Source: Phanerodontia chrysosporium (Eukaryota; Basidiomycota; Agaricomycetes; Polyporales; Phanerochaetaceae). From it: a stretch of DNA of 64,000 nucleotides. The stretch spans positions 1 through 64,000 of the forward strand of contig MJGA01000006.1 in the NCBI GenBank assembly GCA_001910725.1. The letters are read 5' to 3'. Both the position numbers and the translations under genes were made by a program. Of this stretch, positions 9,425 through 18,924 are shown one piece after another; the first letter of the stretch is position 1, and every line of letters begins with the position of its first letter. The notes beneath the pieces were generated by a model. That model did not search any database. It was given only the letters and a program-made list of their open reading frames with translations, and was not told the origin of the DNA.

Positions 9425-12400
9425 CTAAATACCAGTGGAGCCAAAACCATCGCTGCTGCGAATGGTTGAGTCGAGGCGAGAAACCGGAGTTGGTTCGGCG
9501 TAGGAGATTCTTTCGAGCACGAGTTGAGCGACACGATCACCCTTGTGGAAAGTAAAGGTGTCGGGCGAGTTGTTGATGAGTAGAATTTTGAGCTCCCCTC
9601 GATAATCTCGGTCAATAACGCCTGCTCCTATGTCGATGCCTCTGAGGCTGAGGCCACTCCGTGGTGCGACTCGAGCGTAGGTACCTGGTGGAGTACACAT
9701 TCGAAGGCCCGTTGACGCTAGCTTGCGATCATGGGGCTTGAGCGTAAGGTCTTCCGTGATGAAAAGATCCAACCCTGCACTTTCTGGCGAGCCACGTGAG
9801 GGGAGTTTTGCGTCCTTGTTCATGAGCTCGACCTCGAACTGGTCGTCTGCTCCCCAAGATTGGAGTAGCGCGAGTTCGCGCACGAAAAACTCATCCTCCT
9901 CGTTGTGGTGGCGTTGCAGAAGGGAAATTGCCTTCGGCGCATCTGGGTATTTCTTGTGGAATTGTTTGACCTTCGCCATAGCGTGCTTGAGATTGGGCAA
10001 GTATTCCCATGTGTCGCTATGCTCATCGTAGCCTCTCCACCGTACTCGGTACATAACACGGCCTTTAGAGTCTGGCTGTGCATCTACGATCTGCTCGACC
10101 TCGTACTCCTCGTCATCACCCACACGAATGGGTGGTAGGGGTTTGCGCGTGCGATTGGCAACCTCATCCTCGACGTGCTTCGTGAGCTTGCTTGCGTGGA
10201 AGACCGGGTGAATCTTCACATGGGCTGGTAACTTCAGCTTGAAGGTGACCGGTCCCAGCTGCTCTACGATCTCGTAAGGGCCTACTCGCTTTGGTGCCAG
10301 TTTCTTGGAGGGAACCCGAAGGTTCAGATCCTTTGCGTCAAGCCAAACACGGTCTCCGACCTTGAACAAGGGTTCTGATTTACCCTGGTCGTAGTACCAC
10401 TTCATTCGCTCTGCAGCCAGCATGAGCGCGGCTTTCGCCTGATCTTGGGCCTCCTGTCTAAGCTTCGTCCAGTCGTCCAGTTCTGACAACCTTGTAACAC
10501 GGTCCTGCTCTGGGAACATGCGTGGATGACGGCCATATTCGATGAAGAATGGCGAGTTCTTGGTGCTTTCATGCGCCTGGTTGTTGTACGCAAACTCGGC
10601 AGAGGGCAAAAGGTACGCCCAGTCGTCCTGCCTGAAGCTTGTGTAGCAGCGCAGATACTGCTCCAATGACTGATTAACTCGCTCAGTCTGACCGTCTGCC
10701 TGAGGGTGAAACGCTGTAGTCATTGCTGACTTGATCCCCAAGAGTCTGCACCATTCCTGGAAGAGTTTCGCGGCGAACTGCGTTCCTCTATCCGAAATGA
10801 TCTGTCTGGGTAGGCCGTGCAAAGGCCAAACACGCTCATAGAGCAAATTTCCCAGATCCTTGGCTGAAAACTCCTTGGTGATGGGGAGGAAATGTGCTCG
10901 CTTGGTTAAGCGGCAAACGACTACGAAGATAGCGTTGTAACCGTCCGACTCAGGCAAGTCCGTGATCATATCGCATGAGATTGTCTCCCAGGGTTCCGAC
11001 GGAACCTCGTTCGGTTGTAGCAGGCCAGCAGGCTTCTGGTTGACGTTTTTATGCGACTGGCAGACTTCGCAGCCTGCGACGTACTTCTTGACGTAAACCG
11101 ACATTCCTGGCCACCAGTAGTTGCGCGACAGCAACTCCAACGTCTTCCATCGTCCAGGGTGTCCAGCCCCAGGGAAGTCGTGGTGTAACTTGAGTAGATC
11201 CGCCCTAATCTTGTCGTTCTTGGGCACATACACCTTGCCTCGGTGCAGTAGTAGCCCGTCCTCGAGGTGCCATTCCGCTAAGTCCTTCCCGAACTCTCTT
11301 GGTCCTTTCAACATCAGGTCTTTGTACGACTTGGTGACTTCGTCGTCCAGCAGGGCTTTTCTGATCCTTTCTAGCAGTTTGCTATCGTCCACTATCGATG
11401 AATGGGTTGGTTGCATGGCTCGAATCGCGAAATATTCTGGCTTCAAAAGGACTTTTTCACGATTGTCGCAATCCACCCCCAATTCATGATCTGGCCTCCT
11501 GGACATTGGATCAGCCCGCTTCATCGTCTTTCCAGGCTTGTGCTCCAACTTGAAGTGGAAACGTGTGAGGAAAAGACTCCAACGTGCTTGGCGTCGCGTC
11601 AAGTCTTGCGCCTTGCGGAAATAGGTCAAATTCTGGTGATCTGACCATATGTCGAATGGTAGAGGGTGTCCCTCCAAGTGGTGGCGCCATTCCTTCAATG
11701 CGCGGATGATGGCTAGCATCTCCTTGTCGTATATCTCGTAGTTGCGCTCATGTACGCCTAGCGCCTTGGAGTAAAACGCGACAGGGTGCCAAAGGCCATC
11801 CTCGCCCAGTTGCTCAAGTACAGCCCCCGTAGCAAAGTCTGACGAATCGCATTCGAGCCTAAAAGGGTGCTCGTCGTCTGGAATCTTGAGAATAGGCGCA
11901 GTAGTGAACGCTCTTTTGAGTGTATCGAAGGCATCCTGCTGCTCAGGCCCCCATTCCCACTCTTTGCCTTTGCGGGTAAGCTCTGACAATGGGCGAACAA
12001 TCTTGCCAAAGTCTCGAATAAACCGTCGGTAGAAGTTAGCAAAACCCAGGAAAGCCTGGACATCTTTGACCCTTTTGGGTATGGGCCAAGATAAAACGCC
12101 ATCTACCTTCGATGGATCCATCTGAACCGACCCTTTGCTGATGATCATTCCGAGGTATTCAATGCTATCCGTCTCGAAGAAGCATTTTTCTGGCTTAGCG
12201 AACAGGTCATTGTCGCGTAGCCGCTGCAATACCTCGCGAACTAATCGCCGATGGTGGTCCAAGTCATTCGTGAAGATGAGAATGTCGTCTAGGTAGACCA
12301 TGACATGCCCTTCTCGAATCAGATCGTCGAGAATATGGTTCATCATGCGCTGAAAGGTTGCTGGTGCATTGCTGAGGCCGAAGAACATCACTGTAGGTTC

Positions 12401-13486
12401 GTATAAACCGAAAGGTGTGATGAAGGCCAGCTTCCACTCGTCTCCTTCCTTGATTCTGACGTTGTTATACCCCCATCTAAGGTCAATCTTGGTGTATATA
12501 CTAGCCTTAGATAGTCGATCTATAAGGTCTGAGATCTTGGGTATAGGGAAGCGGTCTTTCTTAACGACTTCGTTCAGCTTTCTGTAGTCCTGCACCAAGC
12601 GCAATGAACCGTCCTTCTTCTTCACGAAAAAGACTGGTGCTGCCAGCGGGGATTTACTTGGTCTGATGTATCCCTTGGCGAGATTCTCCTGAATCCACTC
12701 GTCCAGAGAATTCCTCTCTTCTGGCGACAGCGAGTAATTACGAGCTGGTCGAGGTAGGGTAGCTCCGTCGATAAACTCGACAGCGTGGTCGTAAGGCTTT
12801 CGTACGGGTAACCGTTCGCTTGCACGCTTCGAAAACACGTCCCCATAGTCTTGATACTGTGCAGGGACAAGCTGCTCCCAGCCCTCGATTCCCTCCAGCG
12901 AACGAATACTGCACATCGCTGCGATCTTCCGGCAAGTTAATGCCAAAACGCGGCCATCTGGGGTGGAAGGGTCGACCCACTGGAGCCAAGGCTCCTCTTC
13001 TTCCTCCTCGAAGTCCTCATCCATAGGTTCTTCGAGCTCTGCTTGCGCTACTTGAGCCTTGTGGCTGGTAAAGCGACAAGAATCTGGGCATCTGGAGTAC
13101 TTCCACTCGCCCTTATCCCAATCTATCTCGGGATTATGCTTCTTCAAGTAGCTAAAGCCGAGGAACATGTCCTTTCCACCCAGATCTGTAATGAGGCATG
13201 CTTGTCTGGAGACATGGTCCCCTACGGCTACGTCGAGCCAAGCGTACTCCTCAATACTGCCACACTTGTTCCTGGAGCCATCTGCGTTGTAAACGCGTAT
13301 CTCCCTGGCCAGCTGGTTCGTCTTCAGCTTATGCTTCTTGACGAAGCGATGGCTAATGAACACAGCATAGGCCCCTGAATCAACCAGCGCGGTAGTCTGC
13401 ACTCTGATTTCCTTACCCTGACTCAAAGTTACTGGAACGATAAAGCTCGATTTAGAGGGTAAACTAGAGACTTTTCTCGATTCCAA
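9425..13486 (-). CDS. pol: Pol of Gypsy-2 with C-terminal dUTPase
   Basis: The frame is about 1353 codons long. Domains in order: aspartic protease (VDSGAYAVF, about 35-43), RT with YLDD near 397, RNase H (ECDSSDFATG and DHQNLTYF), integrase HHCC finger (GHPGRWKT to GCEVCQ, about 778-812) and core (SDRGTQF), and chromodomain (EYEVEQIVDAQ, VRWRGYDE, TWEYLPNL, about 1126-1166). The last 130 residues form a trimeric-type dUTPase with all five motifs: AGLDLF, PRSGLS, GAGVIDRDYRGE, GDRVAQLVLE and RSSDGFGSTG. This enzyme hydrolyses dUTP and would keep uracil out of the cDNA. The position 13486 is a TTG; the frame is open further back to near the gag end, so entry is probably by frameshift. Confidence 0.95.
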   Translation of the reverse strand: MESRKVSSLPSKSSFIVPVTLSQGKEIRVQTTALVDSGAYAVFISHRFVKKHKLKTNQLAREIRVYNADGSRNKCGSIEEYAWLDVAVGDHVSRQACLITDLGGKDMFLGFSYLKKHNPEIDWDKGEWKYSRCPDSCRFTSHKAQVAQAELEEPMDEDFEEEEEEPWLQWVDPSTPDGRVLALTCRKIAAMCSIRSLEGIEGWEQLVPAQYQDYGDVFSKRASERLPVRKPYDHAVEFIDGATLPRPARNYSLSPEERNSLDEWIQENLAKGYIRPSKSPLAAPVFFVKKKDGSLRLVQDYRKLNEVVKKDRFPIPKISDLIDRLSKASIYTKIDLRWGYNNVRIKEGDEWKLAFITPFGLYEPTVMFFGLSNAPATFQRMMNHILDDLIREGHVMVYLDDILIFTNDLDHHRRLVREVLQRLRDNDLFAKPEKCFFETDSIEYLGMIISKGSVQMDPSKVDGVLSWPIPKRVKDVQAFLGFANFYRRFIRDFGKIVRPLSELTRKGKEWEWGPEQQDAFDTLKRAFTTAPILKIPDDEHPFRLECDSSDFATGAVLEQLGEDGLWHPVAFYSKALGVHERNYEIYDKEMLAIIRALKEWRHHLEGHPLPFDIWSDHQNLTYFRKAQDLTRRQARWSLFLTRFHFKLEHKPGKTMKRADPMSRRPDHELGVDCDNREKVLLKPEYFAIRAMQPTHSSIVDDSKLLERIRKALLDDEVTKSYKDLMLKGPREFGKDLAEWHLEDGLLLHRGKVYVPKNDKIRADLLKLHHDFPGAGHPGRWKTLELLSRNYWWPGMSVYVKKYVAGCEVCQSHKNVNQKPAGLLQPNEVPSEPWETISCDMITDLPESDGYNAIFVVVCRLTKRAHFLPITKEFSAKDLGNLLYERVWPLHGLPRQIISDRGTQFAAKLFQEWCRLLGIKSAMTTAFHPQADGQTERVNQSLEQYLRCYTSFRQDDWAYLLPSAEFAYNNQAHESTKNSPFFIEYGRHPRMFPEQDRVTRLSELDDWTKLRQEAQDQAKAALMLAAERMKWYYDQGKSEPLFKVGDRVWLDAKDLNLRVPSKKLAPKRVGPYEIVEQLGPVTFKLKLPAHVKIHPVFHASKLTKHVEDEVANRTRKPLPPIRVGDDEEYEVEQIVDAQPDSKGRVMYRVRWRGYDEHSDTWEYLPNLKHAMAKVKQFHKKYPDAPKAISLLQRHHNEEDEFFVRELALLQSWGADDQFEVELMNKDAKLPSRGSPESAGLDLFITEDLTLKPHDRKLASTGLRMCTPPGTYARVAPRSGLSLRGIDIGAGVIDRDYRGELKILLINNSPDTFTFHKGDRVAQLVLERISYAEPTPVSRLDSTIRSSDGFGSTGI

Positions 13487-13557
13487 AACTGATCTAATAC
13501 ATTCTACTGAGTCGGGAGGGTAAAGGAAATCTAAAAACGGACCAGATGTCGCAGACT

Positions 13558-15138
13558 CTACATCGGTCCCTGCAGAAAATCCTCATCGTCTGAGAATACC
13601 ACGCGGTTAATCTTCTGCGCCTTCTCCTTCGAAGACGACTTCTTCTTGTGCTTGGTATTGGGGGTATCTTCTTCTTCTGAGCTATCTGAGCTCGATTCCT
13701 CGTCAGAGGCTACCTCCTGGAATCTCTCCGAGTCACTGGCGTACACCTCGCGCACGTTGTTCTTCGTGTGGCGAGAGCCCTTATCCTTCTCCTTTCCCTT
13801 TGAAGGCGAAGCCTTTGACGAACTGGCCACCGGTGCATTGGTGGTTTTACTCGACGATGTCGAAGAACCTGAGTTGTTCTTCTTCGATGGACACTCCTTG
13901 GCGATATGGCCTTTGCCTCCACACTGAGCGCAGCAGCCTTTCTTCTTCGCCTCCTCGAACGACATGGCAACCTTCTGGACTTTGGCTGTCTTGCCTTTAC
14001 CCTGGGCTGAGCCCTTCTTCAAGGCGTCGACATCCATAGCGTCAGGGTCTTTTGACGACTGAGGCTGTCCAGAGAGTACGGTGCCCGTCAAGAGACGTTG
14101 ATCCTGCAGAATCTCCTGAACATCCTTCAACCAACCATCCCAGGTCGTAGCCCACTGAGCACGACCACGGGCTGCCAGTACATCGGCGGCGGCACGAGGG
14201 GTATGGGCATAGGCTTTGACCAACAGTTCTTCGTTGGAGAAGCCAGTTTGGCGAGCCAGCGAACGGAAACGAGCAGCAAACTCATTGAAAGTCTTCTCGT
14301 TCGTTCCTTTCTTGCTGACAAGCTGCTCAAACTCTGCCCTTGCCCTGTCCTTCTTGTCGGTCTGTTGGAATCCTTTCTGGAGTTCGTTCACAAAGTTGGT
14401 CCAAGTACCAAGGGGCTTTGAGTCTGCCACCTTGTCGAAGTACTCTTGCATGACCTTCTTTGCTGAACCTCGCAGGTAAGTCATCGCCGTCTCTATCTTC
14501 TTTTCGTCGTCCATTACGCCACGGTGGCGCAACCAGAGTGCCATCGACTCGAGCCAGTCATCCAGCTTACTAGCCTTATCACCATTAAAGGTGTCAGGCT
14601 CCTTCATGGTAGGGAACAAAGACTGAGACAACCCAACGTTGCCTCCACTAGTGCCTTGCTGAACCAACACTTTCAAGCTCTCGTTCTCCTGCTTCAGCAC
14701 CTGCATAGCGTTCTGCAAAACGCGATTTTGGTTCTGAGCCTCTGCTATCTGCGCAGACAAGTGCTGTCTAGTCTGCTCAAGAGTGTCTATCTGCTCCTGA
14801 AGTGTCTTGGCCTCAGTTTTGCGTTTGCGAAGGGCTTCCTTCAAGCGAAGGACTTCTGAACCCATTTCCGACCTTACTTGAGCTATCTCAGCCTTTACCC
14901 AGTTACCCAGGCTGTCAACGAGGGCCTTGAAGTCGCCAGGAGTCAGTCCTTCCTGAGCGGCTTGTACCCATGACTGGCTGTACTCTTCGTAAGAGGTCGA
15001 AAGCGGCGCAGCGGCCAAAACTGGGGTAGGGCCTCCCTCAGCCATAGAGCCGAGTTCTAACGCTCCCCAAGGGTCCATACCACTTGAACTCGCAGCAGAA
15101 CGCAAACCAAAGTCAACAGGATTTGAATTGAGCGACAT
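13558..15138 (-). CDS. gag: Gag of Gypsy-2
   Basis: The 526-aa protein begins at an ATG about 30 nt after the pre-gag stop, in another frame. A predicted coiled coil occupies about residues 70-150 (LQEQIDTLEQTRQHLSAQIA is typical), followed by a retrotransposon-gag domain (about 170-340) and one CCHC knuckle, CAQCGGKGHIAKEC. The C-terminus is rich in Ser, Lys and Asp/Glu. It should form the particle and bind RNA. It is longer than Gypsy-1 Gag mainly because of the coiled coil. The pol frame is -1 relative to gag and is open only from a TGA shortly before the gag stop, so the shift must occur in the last few codons. I see no canonical slippery heptamer there. Confidence 0.92.
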   Translation of the reverse strand: MSLNSNPVDFGLRSAASSSGMDPWGALELGSMAEGGPTPVLAAAPLSTSYEEYSQSWVQAAQEGLTPGDFKALVDSLGNWVKAEIAQVRSEMGSEVLRLKEALRKRKTEAKTLQEQIDTLEQTRQHLSAQIAEAQNQNRVLQNAMQVLKQENESLKVLVQQGTSGGNVGLSQSLFPTMKEPDTFNGDKASKLDDWLESMALWLRHRGVMDDEKKIETAMTYLRGSAKKVMQEYFDKVADSKPLGTWTNFVNELQKGFQQTDKKDRARAEFEQLVSKKGTNEKTFNEFAARFRSLARQTGFSNEELLVKAYAHTPRAAADVLAARGRAQWATTWDGWLKDVQEILQDQRLLTGTVLSGQPQSSKDPDAMDVDALKKGSAQGKGKTAKVQKVAMSFEEAKKKGCCAQCGGKGHIAKECPSKKNNSGSSTSSSKTTNAPVASSSKASPSKGKEKDKGSRHTKNNVREVYASDSERFQEVASDEESSSDSSEEEDTPNTKHKKKSSSKEKAQKINRVVFSDDEDFLQGPM

Positions 15139-15167
15139 CTTGATTCAAAAACGCGCAGATACAAAAA

Positions 15168-15979
15168 CTAATCGAGGTTCTTCTCCAAAAACAACCAATC
15201 TTCACCCAACTCCTGAATCAGCTCCCTGCAATGCTCAGCGAAGCGTGGCTTAAGCTCAGCGAAGCTATGTGCGCCTGCCTTCTTCAAATCCCTCGAAATC
15301 TTCTTCCACTCCCTCGTGGTGTACTCCTTCGTCTCGACGATGGTCTGAAGGTGTTTGCGAATGTTATCGAACCTCTCCTTGAACAAGCCCAAGATGTAGA
15401 GCTCGTGTTCAGTCAACCCAACTCGAAAACGCTGCTCGTCTAGCTTCTGAAAGAACGGACCCAAGTGATTAAGGGCGCCGTTGAACTTTCGTCCGTAGTC
15501 GCGCAGCTGATGGACCTGAGTGTTGGTGTGAAAGCGAAGGTCTTTGGGAATGGGTTTGACTTCGATAGGGGGAGTAGGGGAGGTTCAATACGTTCGATGA
15601 GGGGTAGAGGGGGAGGGGCGTTCGCGATGCGATCGAGTAGGCGGCGCTTGCGCTGTTCGTTGCGATAGTCTTCGAGCTGAAGCTGGTGCTTGAAGTCGTT
15701 CAAGTCTGCTTCACGAGCAAGCCTTTCACGACGACCAGGGACAGGGGTGTAGGGTGTAGTGCGAGGTTTGTACGCAGGGCGCGGCTTCCCAACGTCTTTG
15801 AAGCGGTGAAGGTTCGAGATCTTGATGCGCTCAAGCAAGGGTTTGCCAGAGCTCTCGTCCTTAGCAAGGACAAAACGGTTCCTAGCAGCTTTAGGCACTA
15901 GTAAACACGGGTCAGCCTGTGTACACAAGCCAGAAAACTTCTCCACACAGGCAAAGCGCAAGGCTTTCCTGCCAGCCAA
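15168..15979 (-). CDS. Pre-gag ORF of Gypsy-2, frameshifted, no ATG
   Basis: Two overlapping open frames (15979-15440 and 15464-15168) join into one product if one base is added to the C-run at 15577-15580. The joined frame then reads PPIEVKPIPKDLRFHTNTQ across the break and matches the layout of Gypsy-1 pre-gag. Neither frame contains a methionine codon; the apparent starts are TTG. The N-terminal half is basic, with an RNEQRKRRLLDRI helix. The C-terminal half aligns with Gypsy-1 (ERFDNIRKHL, Thr-rich loop, REW, SFAELKPRF). No known domain is recognised. Confidence 0.55.
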
Positions 15980-16275
15980 CCCTCAACGAAGAGAAAGGGG
16001 TATTACTGCGGGTTTCCACGCCACGCAGCTAAAACTGGTTGGACAGGGTATTACACCCTTAGTCCAGCACTACAACAGGGGTTACTCGTCCGCAGGCAAA
16101 GCCCTCTGAGGTGGGTTACACCACGTTCCCCTGTCTGTACCTAAAAAGGTACTATAGTGCCCACTTACGCCTGTGGATCGGCAGAAAACTGAACAAAGCG
16201 CAAAAGCACTTGTTCAAACAAGCCCCCAGAACCCAAAGCAATAACCTAGGCCACCAAAGGTGGAGTAGGTTGGCT

Positions 16276-16286
16276 AGCTTCAATCT
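16276..16286 (-). other. Primer-binding site of Gypsy-2 (self-priming type)
   Basis: In element sense AGATTGAAGCT lies 2 nt after the 5' LTR end. It is the exact 11-nt complement of AGCTTCAATCT (complement of 16427-16437), which sits about 30 nt downstream of the LTR TATA box, at the expected transcript start. Tf1 of fission yeast self-primes with an 11-nt match of this kind. Confidence 0.65.
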
Positions 16287-16288
16287 TC

Positions 16289-16888
16289 TATCACAAAAAT
16301 GCGCTGCCCTAGCGCCTATACACCAAACCAACCAGCAATACTCACTGGCAAAGGTTTACTTGGACTACAAAGGGTGTAGCCAGGCTTGAAGACGAGGTAT
16401 AGAGGCTAGAGAGGTGAGATGCGATGAGATTGAAGCTGGGGAGGCACCCCCAGCCCTCAGGGTTTATATACATGTGCACCAGGTCCCCAGGGACCGGTGT
16501 TCAGGGTCCTAGCTATCTAATACCTACTACGCTATTGGCTAGTGCCCTACAGGCATTCCTACATTCTCCTACACGTTCCTAAATGTTCCTACGATGTCCC
16601 AGAAACCTCCAGAACGTTCCAGCACTGTCCGGACCTGTCCAGAGACCTCCAGGGCTTTCTAGTCCATTCCGGAGTGTCTCGGCGCTTCCAGACCCTTGCC
16701 TGCTTCTAGACCTTCGACCATGTGACCCTGGGATACCGCACGTGTGCGCATCACGTGACCGCCGTATCACGTGACCAGCCCCGAGCCTAGGGCTGTCACT
16801 CCAGCGCTTCTGCATGTCACAGTTCGGAGTAATCGCTTCTGTCACCTGCTGCCCCTAACCCTAAGGGTTAAGACGAAAAACTGTGACA
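16289..16888 (-). repeat. 5' LTR of Gypsy-2
   Basis: It is a 600-bp copy of 8790-9389. The TATA box is the complement of about 16462-16470 and the predicted start is near 16437. Confidence 0.95.
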
Positions 16889-17225
16889 CATAGCCCCAGC
16901 ACAGCCTCGCCGCGCAGCCCGCGTCGCAGCCTCGCCGGCTATGCTGAGCGCTGCCCATCAGCTTATGTAATCATATAGCCTGCCCTAAAGGACCTGTAGT
17001 ATATAAGGGTAGCTCCCCTCGCTCCTGTCCGTCATCTCGACCTCTTGGTCAATACGGACAGGTAAGCCCGATGTTTGTATTGTAGTTACAGTACTAATAT
17101 AACCTTGGTCAATACGGACAGCTGTACAAGTTTGTTCGTCGCCGCGTGACACGCTCCGCTGCGCCTCGTCGTCGACCTCCCCATTCGCCCTCCCTCGTGT
17201 AGCGTTGAGCCTCTGCTCCGCGACA
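16889..17225 (+). repeat. 3' LTR of Gypsy-1, right part
   Basis: The LTR resumes with the CATAG duplication and continues colinearly with 1773-2109. It again contains the TATA box, self-primer sequence and intron-like unit, and ends CGACA. Confidence 0.95.
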
Positions 17226-17752
17226 CGAAGCGGCCTCAGGACGGGTACACATCCGCACTGCAGCCTGCGGACGGATCCGCACCGCCCACCCTATGAGAAT
17301 ATGGCCATTGTGAGTTCGTTCTCATATACCCGTGCTGCCTGAAGCTTATGCGATTTGAGGCATAGCAACGAGTCGAACTTTATCAGAGTTAATGCGCTTC
17401 GACACAGCAGCTTACTCATTCAATCGGAAGAATACGTCCTCGAAATGTAGGCCTCTCTGCTCTGTCAACCTTGATATATGCATGTGCTCATCCCTGCCGT
17501 TTAGCAGAGCGTGCTCGGCATCATGAATTCGAACCTAAGTGAATTAGGCCCCAGAGTAACCTATCTGTTGCACGGCGCGACGCTCCCCGGCGAGAACAGG
17601 CCAGCAAACTCGCATTGCCGCTTCATACCGCAGTAAGTGCTGCGATCTCTGCTGCATCTCGGCATTTGGTTCTACCATCACCGCTTGTCTATATATAAGA
17701 CTCGATCTCTCATCGTGCCTACCATCTACAACCACTTCATTAGCCCTCTACA
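17226..17752. other. Intergenic region with the promoter of the first F-box-like gene
   Basis: No gene is seen. TATATAA at 17692-17698 lies 61 bp before the ATG at 17753. The left end does not continue the Copia relic found at 1-1414. Confidence 0.6.
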
Positions 17753-18924
17753 ATGGACAGCTGTCCGTTCGAGTTGTGGTCGAAGATCGCAGGCTATGCC
17801 TGTACGGACGGAGGGTACAGTGGCCGCTCGCTCTCCTTAGTATCGCGCACGATGCAATGTGCTGTCGAGCCTGTCCGCTATCGTTCGATTTGCCTCAAGA
17901 GCAACCAGAAGCTGTTCGCTTTTGCCTCCCGGATCGTGGCGCTCGACAAACCTCCTACCATTCGCCACCTCTTCATCGCAGGCCTTCACGTCCATTTTCC
18001 AAGGATAGACGAGGTTGGCTCGTTCGAGGGATGGCAGAAATCTCGAGCTCGGCTGCAAGAAGACACAGGCAAGATCAACGATGCTATACGCAACATCGTC
18101 ACATCTTGCGCATCCACCTTGTGTACGCTCACTATCCATGACTGGGACCCCAGATTGGAGGTCGAACACATCACATTCCCTCACCTCCACAGTGCTACAC
18201 TCCTCACTGTGCCTCGCCAAAAAAGCGCGGAAAACATGCACGCACGGTTTCCCTCCCTCAGACTTTTGCATCTCTTGACGACGTACCATACCCATCATTT
18301 CTGGCAGGGAATAAGTGCATTTGCGCCCCGCATCACCAACCTTCGACTGTCCAATGTCAGTGTCGATAGCTACATAGCGCCATACCTCCGTATTCTGCTC
18401 GACGTCCCTCCACCACCGAGGCATCCTGGCATCGTTGTCGTAGGGTCCTCCGACTCTTTTCCTCCTGGATCCGCTGATGCCCAGGAAGCGCTAGCCGTCG
18501 CTTCCCGGCTTGCTTGCCTCGAGCGCATAGATGTACGCCCCTTCAAGTACGACAGTACGGGCGACCGCTGCGGGAACAACGGCATGGCGCACGGTGGGAT
18601 GATGTGGGACCTCCAAGCCATCGCGTCTACCTCTGCAAAGAGGCAAGGCAGTAGGAAGTTTACTTTGCAGCCGGAGCAACCGCGGTACAGCCTTGAAGAG
18701 GCCCTGCAGGAGTGGTTGGAGATGGTAGATGGAAGGGATGGTCAGTGGTCTCGACGGTCAATAGGACAAGATGGACCGGCAGACATTCCCGTGATGTGGT
18801 ATGGGGCAGGACTTGCGACTGAAGAGGAAGAATCCCCTGTGAGTGAATCGCGAATTCGACACCGTCACCGAGAGTTACTAACCATAACCGTTGCCTTCAG
18901 ACGCAATCTGTCCCTGCAGCATAG
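17753..18924 (+). CDS. F-box-like protein, lineage-specific family, copy A
   Basis: Two exons: 17753-18838 and 18901-18924, joined over a 62-nt intron (GTGAGT, TACTAAC branch, TTCAG), giving 369 aa. Unspliced, the frame would run to 18940. The N-terminus (MDSCPFELWSKIAGYACTDGGYSG) has the Pro-x-Glu-Leu-Trp pattern of basidiomycete F-box-like proteins. The rest carries irregular Leu-rich segments (LRLLHLLTT, ITNLRLSNV) that may form LRR-like strands. Such proteins usually act as substrate receptors of SCF ubiquitin ligases; the substrate is unknown. Three paralogues lie on the minus strand at 48.9-53.3 kb. Confidence 0.8.

Larger units (their letters stand above)
8790..16888 (-). mobile_element. 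Gypsy-2: full-length Ty3/Gypsy chromovirus with dUTPase
   Basis: This 8099-bp element lies on the minus strand. It has 600-bp LTRs at both ends (8790-9389 and 16289-16888) that look identical by eye. The target duplication CATAG is perfect (8785-8789 and 16889-16893). In sense order it carries the 5' LTR, a self-priming PBS, pre-gag, gag, pol ending in chromodomain and dUTPase, a purine tract (complement of TTACCCCC, 9390-9397) and the 3' LTR. It interrupts the 3' LTR of Gypsy-1 and is therefore the youngest insertion here. Confidence 0.96.
1415..17225 (+). mobile_element. Gypsy-1: full-length Ty3/Gypsy chromovirus, split by a nested element
   Basis: The element has two LTRs (1415-2109, and 8426-8789 plus 16889-17225), a primer site, pre-gag, gag and pol with a C-terminal chromodomain, and a purine-rich tract directly before the 3' LTR (about 8413-8425). 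By eye the LTRs differ only in one poly-C length (three versus four C near 8693), so the insertion should be recent. Gypsy-2 (8790-16888) interrupts the 3' LTR. No 5-bp target duplication is visible: the left flank is CTTCC and the right flank CGAAG. All three ORFs are open apart from one amber codon between pre-gag and gag. Confidence 0.95.
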
